In this document: one piece after another, positions 56,669 to 64,000 of the stretch
Numbering within the stretch: the stretch's first letter is position 1
How the letters are laid out: each line of letters starts with the position of its first letter
Origin: Nesterenkonia massiliensis
GTDB lineage: Bacteria > Actinomycetota > Actinomycetes > Actinomycetales > Micrococcaceae
Reading direction: 5' to 3'
Length of the DNA stretch: 64,000 bases
Assembly: GCF_000455245.1 (NCBI RefSeq)
Contig: NZ_HG005168.1
Span: forward strand, 1 to 64,000
Made by a program: the position numbers and the translations under genes
Notes under the pieces: generated by a model
Seen by the model: only the letters and a program-made list of their open reading frames with translations
Database searches by the model: none
Told to the model about the DNA's origin: nothing

Positions 56669-56964
56669 GCGCCGTCGTCGGGTTTGTTCCGCTTTTCGAG
56701 CTCTTCGAGGCGGGTCTCCAACATGTCGAGGCGCCAGCGATCCTCGGCTGCCATGTTCTCCTCTGCCTTGCTAGGGACGCGAGGCGGGTCAAGCTCTCCG
56801 GCGGAGTGGGCCTTTTCCAGCTTCTTGATGCGCTTGCGCAGCTCCTCGAGCTCCTCGGAGGTGCCCGATCCGCCGGGGAGGGGACGGCCGGTGACCATGC
56901 TGATCACCTGTGTCAGGCCGAAGACGATGATCCCCACGATGGCGACCCATGCGATCCAAGGCAT
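56665..56964 (-). CDS. Small membrane protein with coiled coil (PspB-like)
   Basis: 99 residues: one N-terminal helix (about 4-23), then a charged coiled coil (EELEELRKRIKKLEK) and a second coiled segment (RLDMLETRLEELEKR). The layout resembles phage-shock protein B but the match is loose. It is translationally coupled to menE by an ATGA overlap. Start ATG at 56964 with GGGGAGCTG ahead. Confidence 0.78.
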   Translation of the reverse strand: MPWIAWVAIVGIIVFGLTQVISMVTGRPLPGGSGTSEELEELRKRIKKLEKAHSAGELDPPRVPSKAEENMAAEDRWRLDMLETRLEELEKRNKPDDGA

Positions 56965-57448
56965 GTGTCAGCTCCCCTGTCAGTAGTGGTCAGTGAGTAA
57001 TGCGGTCTAGTGTCAGCTTAGCGAATGCACCTTCCGCTGTTTCTGCTCGACGGGTGGACTCGGCGGGCCTATTCGAGCATTGGGCATGGCAACGGCTCAC
57101 CCTGTACCGGGCAATGAACTGCTGAGGAAGGACGCGGCGGTGGAGCACCCCGCGACGTGCCGCAGACCCTCCGACGAGGGGCAGGGGGGTGCCCCGTCGC
57201 CGGAGGGCGTCTATGGTGAGCAGGCCACTGCTGGCCCTGACGCCGGGGAAGTCGCCCCAGTGCGACCGCCGACATATCTGTGCTCATGCGTCAACAGTCG
57301 ATTGTGCTGACCTTTAGCGTCAACAGGGTCCGGTCGGTTTTTCGGTATACCGGCGATTTTTGGGGCATCACGGCGGGTTGCCGCAATCTCGGTGCGAAGG
57401 ACCGCAAAGTCTGGGTTTAACGGGCTGAGGTGGGGATACCTTGGGCAT
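56965..57448. other. 484-base intergenic region before the polysaccharide locus
   Basis: No coding frame stands out. It holds an imperfect hairpin (CCCTCCG at 57167 with CGGAGGG at 57201-57207, inner GGGGCA/TGCCCC), two copies of GCGTCAACAG 29 bases apart (57288 and 57317), and a CGGTATACCG palindrome near 57343. It is likely the control region of the genes that follow. Confidence 0.6.
57437..57442 (+). promoter_or_regulatory. Leaderless -10 box of the FemAB-like gene
   Basis: TACCTT ends 6 bases before the GTG at 57449. This favours that start over an upstream ATG at 57392. Confidence 0.45.
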
Positions 57449-58639
57449 GTGTATACGGTCGAGGTGATCTCGAAGGACGAATACTGGTGGTTCCTTCGCA
57501 AGCACCCAGAAGCGAGCTACCAGCAAACTCCAGAATGGGGCGACGCTCGACGTGCCCAGTGGGAACCTGAACTCATCGGCTGGTTCGACCAGCAGTCCCG
57601 CGTGCACGCCGTCGCCGTTCTCCGCTACCGCCGCGTGCCCGGGACCAGCCGATCATTCGCCTTCATTCCGCAGGGTCCCCTGCTTGACTGGAACGATCCG
57701 CATGTGGCCGAGCAGCTGGCAGCACTGGGTCATTACCTGCGCTCACGTGGCGTCTTCGGGGTGCGGATCACGCCAGTGGTCAGTCTGCGAAAGTGGGACG
57801 CCGCCACGGTGAAGGCGGGGCTGGCCGATCCGGAGGTCAGCCGTATCTCTGACATGACCCCAACGGAGATCAGCCCGATAGGAACCCGGCTGGTCAGCAC
57901 TTTGCGCGCTGCCGGGTGGCGTGAGGCGCCGGAGGACGCGCAAAGTGATGCCAGCCATCCGCGTTTCAATTTTTGGCTGCACCTTCAAGGACGCAGCGAG
58001 GGGGCGGTCCTAGCCGGAATGACCAAAGCATGGCGCAAGGGTATTCGGCGGGCCGATCGACTCGGAGTCAAGCTGTTACCTGGCTCCGGTCAGGATCTCG
58101 ACGACGTTTACCGGCTCTACACTGAGACGGCTCACCGAAATGCGTTCGCAGCCCAGCCCTATAGTTACTTCGAAGCCATGTGGGAAACCTTAGGCAACGG
58201 ATTCCCTGGACGTTTTAACATGCACATAGCTCAGCATGAGGGATCGGCAGTGGCGGTCCTTGCTACGGCCCAGGTCGGAGGACGCGCCGAAGGGGTTCTC
58301 TCAGCCATGAGTATGGAGCGCCCCGATCTCAGACCCTCAAACGCCGCCTATTGGTCCATCATCCAGCAGGCTATAGGCGATAAAGCTGATCTCCTGGATC
58401 TCGGCGGGGTGGATGACACCGTCGACGATCAGGACCCCGCGGCCGGTCTTGTCAGGTTCAAGGCCGGTATGGGGGCAGATGCGTACGAGTACATCGGCGC
58501 GTGGGATCTGCCACTGCAACCGTGGCTCTATGCAGCTTTCACTCGAGTGCTTCCCCTGTACGCTGCCCTCGGGACACAGGTGCGCAGGATAAACACCCGG
58601 ACCACAGTCTTGCGGCCCGGTAGAGCGAAGACCTCATAG
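57449..58639 (+). CDS. FemAB/MurM-like peptidyltransferase
   Basis: 396 residues with the paired GNAT-like domains of FemX/FemA aminoacyltransferases: SYQQTPEWGDARR early, RYRRVPGTSRSFAFIPQGP, the basic loop MTKAWRKGIRRADRLGV, and FKAGMGADAYEYIGAWDLP at the end. Such enzymes add amino acids from tRNA to lipid II; some in actinobacterial polysaccharide loci may modify other polymers. It is first of three overlapping genes. GTG start at 57449 chosen from the -10 box. Confidence 0.88.
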   Translation: MYTVEVISKDEYWWFLRKHPEASYQQTPEWGDARRAQWEPELIGWFDQQSRVHAVAVLRYRRVPGTSRSFAFIPQGPLLDWNDPHVAEQLAALGHYLRSRGVFGVRITPVVSLRKWDAATVKAGLADPEVSRISDMTPTEISPIGTRLVSTLRAAGWREAPEDAQSDASHPRFNFWLHLQGRSEGAVLAGMTKAWRKGIRRADRLGVKLLPGSGQDLDDVYRLYTETAHRNAFAAQPYSYFEAMWETLGNGFPGRFNMHIAQHEGSAVAVLATAQVGGRAEGVLSAMSMERPDLRPSNAAYWSIIQQAIGDKADLLDLGGVDDTVDDQDPAAGLVRFKAGMGADAYEYIGAWDLPLQPWLYAAFTRVLPLYAALGTQVRRINTRTTVLRPGRAKTS

Positions 58640-59904
58640 TGACTCACAACGTGACCGGTCATCGTGTGGCGATCCTTGCGGTGAGTACGGGCAATATCGC
58701 CGGAGCAGCTGCTCAGTGGTACGTGGTCTGGCTCTTTGCCCGCTTTGCTGGTCCGGAGGCTGTTGGTGTCTATTCATCGTTTATCGCAGTAATGGCCCCG
58801 ATATTCATCACAGCTCAGCTTGGACTGCGCAACCTCTACATCACCCTGCAGTCAGCGGTCAGCTGGAGAGCCTATCTGTTCCTGAGGTTAGGGGGAATCG
58901 CTGCCGCGGTAGTCCTGTCCTTCGGTGCGCTCGTAATGCTAGCTCCCACGCAGGAGTGGAGCGTGGCCGGTGCGATTCTGGTCATCAAAATCGCCAACTC
59001 AACCGCTGACCTGTACCTCGCACGCATTCAGCGCACCGAAAGGCTGGGCGCTTTCGGTGCGCTGCTTATGCTCGATGCGCTGGTCACCATGATGGCCACC
59101 ACCGCGGTGATGCTCATCTCCGGCTCTGTGGTCACCGCACTGTGGGTGGGCGCCGCCGTCGCTATTCTTGGCGCCGCGGTGACCGTTTTCCTTGCCTCGG
59201 CAACACCCCCGGAAGGCCGGACAGTCCGTCAGCCGCTCACCCAGGATATTCGCCTCCTCATCACCCACGGGATCCCGCTGGCCATGTCTCAGGGCATCCA
59301 GTCCGTGCTGACCTACCTGCCGCTGGTGATCGTGGGTTCCATTGGAACGACGGCGGATATCGGTGTCTTCGCCAGTGCAGCGTACCTGGTGACCTTCGCT
59401 CACCTGCTGGGCGCTTCGGTCCAGACAGCCATCCTGCCGGCCTACCGTCGCCACCTGGAGGGTCAGGGACCAGCGGCGCTGCGACAGATGAACCTCAGGA
59501 ACGGCTATCTCACCATGGCGGTGCTCTCACCGATGGTCGTAGTGGCGGTAGCGGCCGGCCCTGCACTCCTGCAGCTGGTCTACGGTGCGGACTTCGAGAT
59601 CTCTAGGCTGGCGGTGTTCCTCTTCGCACTTGCCGCGATGATCTGCATTCCGACGTATCTGCTGTCATCCTTCCATCTGGTGCTCAACCGGTACTGGGTG
59701 ATGACCGTCGTCGGGATGGTGTCAATTGCTGTTGTGGGAGTAAGCGGCATATCCAGCGGAGTGGCCGAGATGGGAGCCATCGAGGCCGGCAGCATGGCGG
59801 TTCTGGTCGGCGTTCTGTGCCGGTATATCGGCGCAGACTTGATGGCACGCTCGCAACAGGCCGGGGCGCTGTCAACGACTGACAGGGGAGGCGCGGGCTC
59901 ATGA
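58639..59904 (+). CDS. Polysaccharide flippase (Wzx/MATE-like)
   Basis: 421 residues, about twelve helices evenly spread, of the lipopolysaccharide O-unit flippase type. It would move lipid-linked sugar units across the membrane. GTG start at 58639 shares one base with the previous stop; its stop overlaps the next gene by four bases. Substrate unknown. Confidence 0.88.
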   Translation: MTHNVTGHRVAILAVSTGNIAGAAAQWYVVWLFARFAGPEAVGVYSSFIAVMAPIFITAQLGLRNLYITLQSAVSWRAYLFLRLGGIAAAVVLSFGALVMLAPTQEWSVAGAILVIKIANSTADLYLARIQRTERLGAFGALLMLDALVTMMATTAVMLISGSVVTALWVGAAVAILGAAVTVFLASATPPEGRTVRQPLTQDIRLLITHGIPLAMSQGIQSVLTYLPLVIVGSIGTTADIGVFASAAYLVTFAHLLGASVQTAILPAYRRHLEGQGPAALRQMNLRNGYLTMAVLSPMVVVAVAAGPALLQLVYGADFEISRLAVFLFALAAMICIPTYLLSSFHLVLNRYWVMTVVGMVSIAVVGVSGISSGVAEMGAIEAGSMAVLVGVLCRYIGADLMARSQQAGALSTTDRGGAGS

Positions 59905-60944
59905 CATCCAGAACACCGAAAGTGCAGTTGCTGGGCTACTTCGGATGGGGAAATTTCGGCGACGATCTGTTTCGAGAGGTGTGCGAGGAAAACGCTGGCC
60001 TCCTGTGGCCCGGGGCCGAGGTGCGTGCTTTTGAACGGCCGCGGCAGAACTTCTCTCATCCGCGACCAGACGCGGCACTCCGGCGTCTGGTCAGTGCCGC
60101 GCGCGGGGCTGCTTGGGCCGACACCTTCGTATATGCCGGCGGATCAGTCTTCAGCGAGGTCGCCGGCATTGCCAGGCTGCGCGGACATCTTCCGAACCGA
60201 TCCTACGAGGCCCTGGGCGTCTCGGTCGGGCCCTTCGCGAACGCAGCGAACCACCGTGCTGTGGGTTCCGAGCTTCGAAGGTTCGACAGGGTGGTGGTAC
60301 GTGATCAGGAGTCTTTCGACCGCATGGAGGGTGACGGTGTACTCGGCGGAGATCTGGCAGCCCTCAGCAGCCGCCTGGGGCCAGCACAGGGCCCGCGCAA
60401 TGGGTTGGTGATCTGTCCCTCCAGCGCCGCCGGGATGTCAGGGAATGAACTCGCCGATGCCGTCTCCAGTGCGCTTGGCTCAGCGGATCCCGAGATCACC
60501 CTGCTGGCACTGCACGCCCATCCGCGGCTGGGTGACCATGCCCTGGCAACCAGGATCGCCGGGCAATTGAGACGAGAAGGACGCTCAGTGCAGGTAGTCG
60601 ACTACGGGGCAGTGGGCATTGCGGGTGTCGTCGGTATTCTCTCGCGCGCCAGCTTGGTGTGGTCCCAGCGTTTGCACGGCGCTATCGTCTCCTATTTGCT
60701 GGGGACCCCTGTAGCAATTGTTGATCACCACGAGAAATGCGCGGCCTTTGCCCGAGACATTGGCATCGTCCCACCTTTCGTGGCTCCGAGATTCACCGGA
60801 TTGAGCGGTACGCTCAGCGCTCTTGGCACCGGCTCAATGCACCATCAGCGCGTCAGGCACCCCTGGAGTCGGTCCGCGGAAGATTATCGTGCCCGAGCTT
60901 GGGCCGCCTACGCCGGAGTCAAGGCGTCAAAGGAGCCGAAGTAG
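59901..60944 (+). CDS. Polysaccharide pyruvyltransferase family protein
   Basis: 347 residues. The N-terminus LLGYFGWGNFGDDLF and the C-terminal SQRLHGAIVSYLLGTPVAIVDHHEK match the pyruvyltransferase family (CsaB/WcaK), which adds ketal pyruvate to sugars from phosphoenolpyruvate. This gives a negatively charged polymer. Start ATG overlaps the flippase stop (ATGA). Its 3' end overlaps the convergent EpsG-like gene by 37 bases. Confidence 0.9.
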   Translation: MTSRTPKVQLLGYFGWGNFGDDLFREVCEENAGLLWPGAEVRAFERPRQNFSHPRPDAALRRLVSAARGAAWADTFVYAGGSVFSEVAGIARLRGHLPNRSYEALGVSVGPFANAANHRAVGSELRRFDRVVVRDQESFDRMEGDGVLGGDLAALSSRLGPAQGPRNGLVICPSSAAGMSGNELADAVSSALGSADPEITLLALHAHPRLGDHALATRIAGQLRREGRSVQVVDYGAVGIAGVVGILSRASLVWSQRLHGAIVSYLLGTPVAIVDHHEKCAAFARDIGIVPPFVAPRFTGLSGTLSALGTGSMHHQRVRHPWSRSAEDYRARAWAAYAGVKASKEPK

Positions 60945-61999
60945 ATCGCCCATATGGCGAAAGCGGCCAGCAGACCTAGCCGCGCCGCCGTCTGCCCTCG
61001 GCCGTGATAGGACAGGACCGGGGCGCAGATAAGCAGCGGAATGAGAGACCATGAATAGGCTGCAAGACGGTCGCTGAAGTACACGAAGCCCATCAGCAGA
61101 AAGTAGCAGTTCAGCAGTACGTAAGCGGTGAACAGCTGGGGATACCAGCTGGGCAGGGACTTCGCCGTACGGGTTGCTAGGTAGGAGATGCCCAGAGGGA
61201 CAGCGCTTAAGACCCAGAAGATCGGTCGATTAGTCCCCCCTGCGTAATTGATGGCTAGATCTGGGTTGGAGTATGTCTCCACCTGTTCGATGCTTGACCC
61301 CAGGGGTTCTGCCAGGCGTGCATTTACTCCGGTGAAGTAGGTGGCGGTGACCAGGAGCCAAAGTCCTAGCACTACCTCATTCCGCCAGCGCACCAGTTTG
61401 ACCAGCAGGATTACCAGCGCGGCTGGCAATGCCGACCAGTGGAAGCACACTCCGATCGTCAGTACTGCGATCACTGGCAGAAATCGGGACTTGCGCAAGA
61501 CCAGGGCCAACCCGAGCATCAGAAATGAAATGGACAGTCCTTGCCTGAGCAAGAAGCTGGAGTAGTCGAGGAAGAAGCCGAAGCAGAAGGTCGCGAAGAG
61601 CACGACGGCGGTCTGCCAACCGGATCCGAGTATTATCCAGAGCGCCAGGATCAGCAGAAGATTGCAGACTATGGCAGTAATCGTGAAGAAAACCATCATG
61701 TCCCGGGTCAACAGGCCGATGATCCAGTTGAACACCAGGAAAGCCGGTTCCCTGCCGTTAGTGACAAAATCCGTGAGTACTTCGCTGAATGGAGTGAAGC
61801 TCAACACCTCGAACTCGCGTCCATAGCGCATCTTGTCGACAACTTCGAAGTTCTCGCGAACAGCGATGATGGTGTTGAGGGCGACCAGCGCTGCCAGCGG
61901 GAAGAGGGTGTTCGTCCAGTGGCGCACGTAGCGTACCTGCCCCAAGAGGGTGAACGCCGCGATCCAGAGTGAGGCGAGTGAGAAAAGAAGCAGGGTCAT
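60908..61999 (-). CDS. EpsG-like polysaccharide polymerase
   Basis: 363 residues with about ten helices. The FTPFSEVLTDFVTNGREP loop after the second helix and the FLDYSSFLLRQGLSISFL segment are typical of the EpsG family, proposed polymerases (Wzy-like) for exopolysaccharides. It follows the tyrosine-phosphatase gene by 4 bases. ATG at 61999. Confidence 0.88.
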   Translation of the reverse strand: MTLLLFSLASLWIAAFTLLGQVRYVRHWTNTLFPLAALVALNTIIAVRENFEVVDKMRYGREFEVLSFTPFSEVLTDFVTNGREPAFLVFNWIIGLLTRDMMVFFTITAIVCNLLLILALWIILGSGWQTAVVLFATFCFGFFLDYSSFLLRQGLSISFLMLGLALVLRKSRFLPVIAVLTIGVCFHWSALPAALVILLVKLVRWRNEVVLGLWLLVTATYFTGVNARLAEPLGSSIEQVETYSNPDLAINYAGGTNRPIFWVLSAVPLGISYLATRTAKSLPSWYPQLFTAYVLLNCYFLLMGFVYFSDRLAAYSWSLIPLLICAPVLSYHGRGQTAARLGLLAAFAIWAIYFGSFDALTPA

Positions 62000-62003
62000 G
62001 GTG

Positions 62004-62603
62004 CTACGACGCTTTCGAGGAGCATCCGCGTTCCCAGTCGATCAGCGCGTTGACCGCGGGAACTAGTTGGGCAGTCATGTCCTCATAGACTTTGTCTGAG
62101 CACCCGTAGGGGTCTATGACGTCGTCGAGTTCCGGGCTCTCGGGCGGGCGCCGGTGCCGTTGTGCCATCGCGACCAACGAGTGCCACCGCTGGGCCGGCT
62201 GAGCTGATGTCTCGGGTGGCACGTGGGGAAGAATACGGGCGAACTCCCGCAGGGTGAAGGTTCTTCTAAGCGCTGCCGGGACCAGTTGCACTATGCGACT
62301 GCGGTGGTCCCGCTCCATGGTGAGGATGAGGTGGGCCTGGAGGATGAGATCTGGAGTCAGCTCCCTTGCTGTGAAACCGCTCAGGGAGACTCCTTGCTCC
62401 GCAGCGATTTCGGCGATTTGCGGTTCCACACTTTGTCCTGTCAGCCCAAGTGTTCCCGCACTGGAGATACTGAACTGACCGGGAGCGATGTCATCGAGTG
62501 CATGCTGCAGCAGCCGCTCGGTCAACGGGGAGCGACACACATTGCCAGTGCACACGGCCAGTACCGTGAATCCTTGCTCCATGAGATCCCATTCGGCACT
62601 CAT
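62004..62603 (-). CDS. Low-molecular-weight protein-tyrosine phosphatase (Wzb-like)
   Basis: 199 residues. P-loop C18-TGNVC-R24-S25, with the general acid Asp in DDVIDPYG. In polysaccharide loci such phosphatases remove phosphate from tyrosine kinases that control chain length. The tyrosine kinase itself is not in the window. Its ATG overlaps the stop of the glycosyltransferase gene (ATGA); the ATG at 62582 is an alternative. Confidence 0.9.
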   Translation of the reverse strand: MSAEWDLMEQGFTVLAVCTGNVCRSPLTERLLQHALDDIAPGQFSISSAGTLGLTGQSVEPQIAEIAAEQGVSLSGFTARELTPDLILQAHLILTMERDHRSRIVQLVPAALRRTFTLREFARILPHVPPETSAQPAQRWHSLVAMAQRHRRPPESPELDDVIDPYGCSDKVYEDMTAQLVPAVNALIDWERGCSSKAS

Positions 62604-63622
62604 CGGGAACGAGCGAGCACTCGAGTCAGCTGGAAGACTGAACGGTACCCGAGCCGGTTGTAGAACTCTCCCAGTAGCCTTCTCTTGGGACCGACTCCGA
62701 CAACACGTACTGAAGGGACCAGCGACTTATAGCGCTGTGCGACTGCAAGCCGCTGTTGGTAAGAGAGCTCGCAGTCGTGATGGTGAAGGTCTCGAATGCA
62801 GGAGACGACGTTCTTGGCCCGGATGTAGTCGGCGGCGCCGCGTACTTGTTCGACGTCGAACTGGTGAGCCCATCGATGGATGTAGTCGCACACCTCCATG
62901 AGGTCGTCGTACTTTCCGGGGAGATATCGGCTGGTCGCGGATTCGGTATTGGACCGCCGGTAGAAGTACCCGACCATTGGCAGCGAGAGCACCTTCGTGC
63001 CAACACGCGCGTAACTGAGGTTGAACATGAGGTCTTCCCCCATCCTGGTGCCTAGACGAAAACGGCAAAGCCGTTCGGTGATGGTGTGGCGGCGATAGGC
63101 TTTGTCCCAGAGAGCGTTGAGGGTTTCGCCGGCGATCATCTCAGCCAGGGCATTGCCGTCGATGCTGTATTCCCGGGCGCGTTCTACGATGTCGCTCGGC
63201 TGCTCTGTGGTGGTGTCCGAGTCCTTGTCATATGTGCTGCGGTCTTCGTCGCTGGAGGTCTCGAAGCAGATCAGGTCCGCATCACCCTCACCGGCGAGGA
63301 CTACGGTCTGGACCAGATTCGGATCGCACATCTTGTCGTCGGCGTCGACGAACATGACCCAGTAGCCACTGGCTGCCTCCAGACCTGCATTTCTGGCAGA
63401 GGAGACACCGCCGTTGGTCTGGTGAGTGACGATGATACGGCGGTCCTGCTGCGCAAAGTCACGCAGAATGCTCTCGGTGTTATCGGTTGAACCGTCATTG
63501 ATGACGATAATTTCAAGCTTCCGGTATGACTGGTGTCGAACTGAGTCCAGACATTCCGCTAGGTGCTTCTCGCCGTTGTATACGGGGATGATGACAGAGA
63601 CGAGAGGCTGCTGGGTACTCAT
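62600..63622 (-). CDS. Family 2 glycosyltransferase
   Basis: 340 residues, GT-A fold. The opening SVIIPVYNGEKHLAECLDS, INDGSTDNTE and the metal-binding D93-A-D95-D96 in VMFVDADDKM are clear. C-terminal about 120 residues are helical. Sugar and acceptor unknown. Coupled by ATGA overlaps to both neighbours, so it is in the minus-strand operon with the phosphatase and EpsG-like gene. Confidence 0.92.
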   Translation of the reverse strand: MSTQQPLVSVIIPVYNGEKHLAECLDSVRHQSYRKLEIIVINDGSTDNTESILRDFAQQDRRIIVTHQTNGGVSSARNAGLEAASGYWVMFVDADDKMCDPNLVQTVVLAGEGDADLICFETSSDEDRSTYDKDSDTTTEQPSDIVERAREYSIDGNALAEMIAGETLNALWDKAYRRHTITERLCRFRLGTRMGEDLMFNLSYARVGTKVLSLPMVGYFYRRSNTESATSRYLPGKYDDLMEVCDYIHRWAHQFDVEQVRGAADYIRAKNVVSCIRDLHHHDCELSYQQRLAVAQRYKSLVPSVRVVGVGPKRRLLGEFYNRLGYRSVFQLTRVLARSR

Positions 63623-64000
63623 GTCGTCTCATAGGCGGTCTGGGACCTGGCAGGCTCAGTCTCTACAGGCGAGGGCATCCTGTGGACTTTGGCAGAGGCG
63701 CTGACCGTTTCTTCGAGGAAAACTCTGATTGCCTCGGCAGAGCGGAACACGTCCAGGGTGGCAGGATCGAACGCGATCGGTTGCAGGAGGCGACCGGCTC
63801 TCCAGTCTGCCGCCAGTTGGCCCGCTAGTGCACGCGGTTCCCGCTCCGGGAAGAGGACAGCCTGGGGTATGTCTCGTACCCCCTTGACGTCGAATGCGTA
63901 GGTCCGCCGACCAACGGCCAGTGCTTCCATCATGACCCGCGGCAGACCTTCCCATGCGGATGTATGAATGAGCGCATGACTGTCAGCCAGTACCTGGGCT
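63619..64000 (-). CDS. Family 4 glycosyltransferase, C-terminal part (cut by the window)
   Basis: Open from the window edge. The last 127 codons include TSAWEGLPRVMMEALAVGR, the donor-binding E-x7-E motif of GT4 enzymes, so the visible part is the C-terminal Rossmann domain. The start lies beyond 64000. It overlaps the GT2 start by four bases. Confidence 0.85.
   Translation of the reverse strand, partial: AQVLADSHALIHTSAWEGLPRVMMEALAVGRRTYAFDVKGVRDIPQAVLFPEREPRALAGQLAADWRAGRLLQPIAFDPATLDVFRSAEAIRVFLEETVSASAKVHRMPSPVETEPARSQTAYETT

Overview
The window is ordinary high-GC chromosomal DNA from an actinobacterium. Gene content and order point to the Micrococcales, most likely a Micrococcaceae relative such as Nesterenkonia or Arthrobacter (inference). 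The markers are a solo groEL under CIRCE control, a WXG100 protein, an IdeR/DtxR repressor, DUF3027 beside a cold-shock protein, pcrA followed by sucCD, PerM near purN, and a System II cytochrome c block beside menA and menE. I see no prophage, insertion sequence, CRISPR array or rRNA. Four tRNAs are present: Pro(CGG), Thr(TGT), Val(CAC) and Arg(CCT).

Layout. 0-8 kb: tRNA-Pro, a membrane protein, malate synthase, then otsA-otsB plus a DUF4032 kinase-like gene, and a DsbA-like membrane-anchored oxidoreductase. 8-14.5 kb: a drug exporter, an NAD(P)-binding protein, the ThrE amino-acid exporter, uracil-DNA glycosylase and a LytR_C protein. 14.5-25.4 kb: groEL with two tandem CIRCE boxes, WXG100, a two-component system, cold-shock protein and short DUF3027, serC, ideR, an NlpC/P60 cell-wall hydrolase with a probable cyclic-di-AMP riboswitch and GTGAC direct repeats, an HNH nuclease and cspA. 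25.4-32.8 kb: an old-yellow-enzyme reductase, a flavin-binding-like protein, an M23 peptidase without a signal peptide, a NarL-type two-component system divergent from a DUF4352 protein, and tRNA-Arg. 32.9-42.9 kb: pcrA, sucCD, a ferritin-like/VIT1 fusion, an inositol-phosphatase-like enzyme, a second drug exporter and an App1-like phosphatase.

42.9-57 kb: a 515-base intergenic region full of GTTTTACC repeats, a mannosyltransferase, PerM, purN, a histidine phosphatase, the TlpA-CcdA-ResB-CcsB heme-attachment operon, a PLDc_N protein, menA and menE. 57.4-64 kb: the start of a surface-polysaccharide locus with a FemAB-like transferase, flippase, pyruvyltransferase, EpsG-like polymerase, low-molecular-weight tyrosine phosphatase and two glycosyltransferases, the last cut by the window edge.

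Functional links. Menaquinone synthesis and cytochrome c maturation lie together, matching a menaquinone-to-cytochrome c respiratory chain. The trehalose genes are followed by an apparently active kinase-like protein of unknown substrate. The cell-wall hydrolase seems to be read through at least two layers of control. The most striking pattern across the window is promoter architecture: at least 14 genes have a TANNNT -10 hexamer ending exactly 6 or 7 bases before the start codon, mostly with no usable Shine-Dalgarno. That predicts leaderless transcription, and in two places divergent genes share back-to-back or overlapping -10 boxes within 19-26 bases. I found no clearly unknown multi-gene system. 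The best leads are the leaderless divergent promoters, the GTTTTACC repeat region, the operator before the cytochrome c operon, the DUF4032 kinase and the control region of the NlpC/P60 gene.
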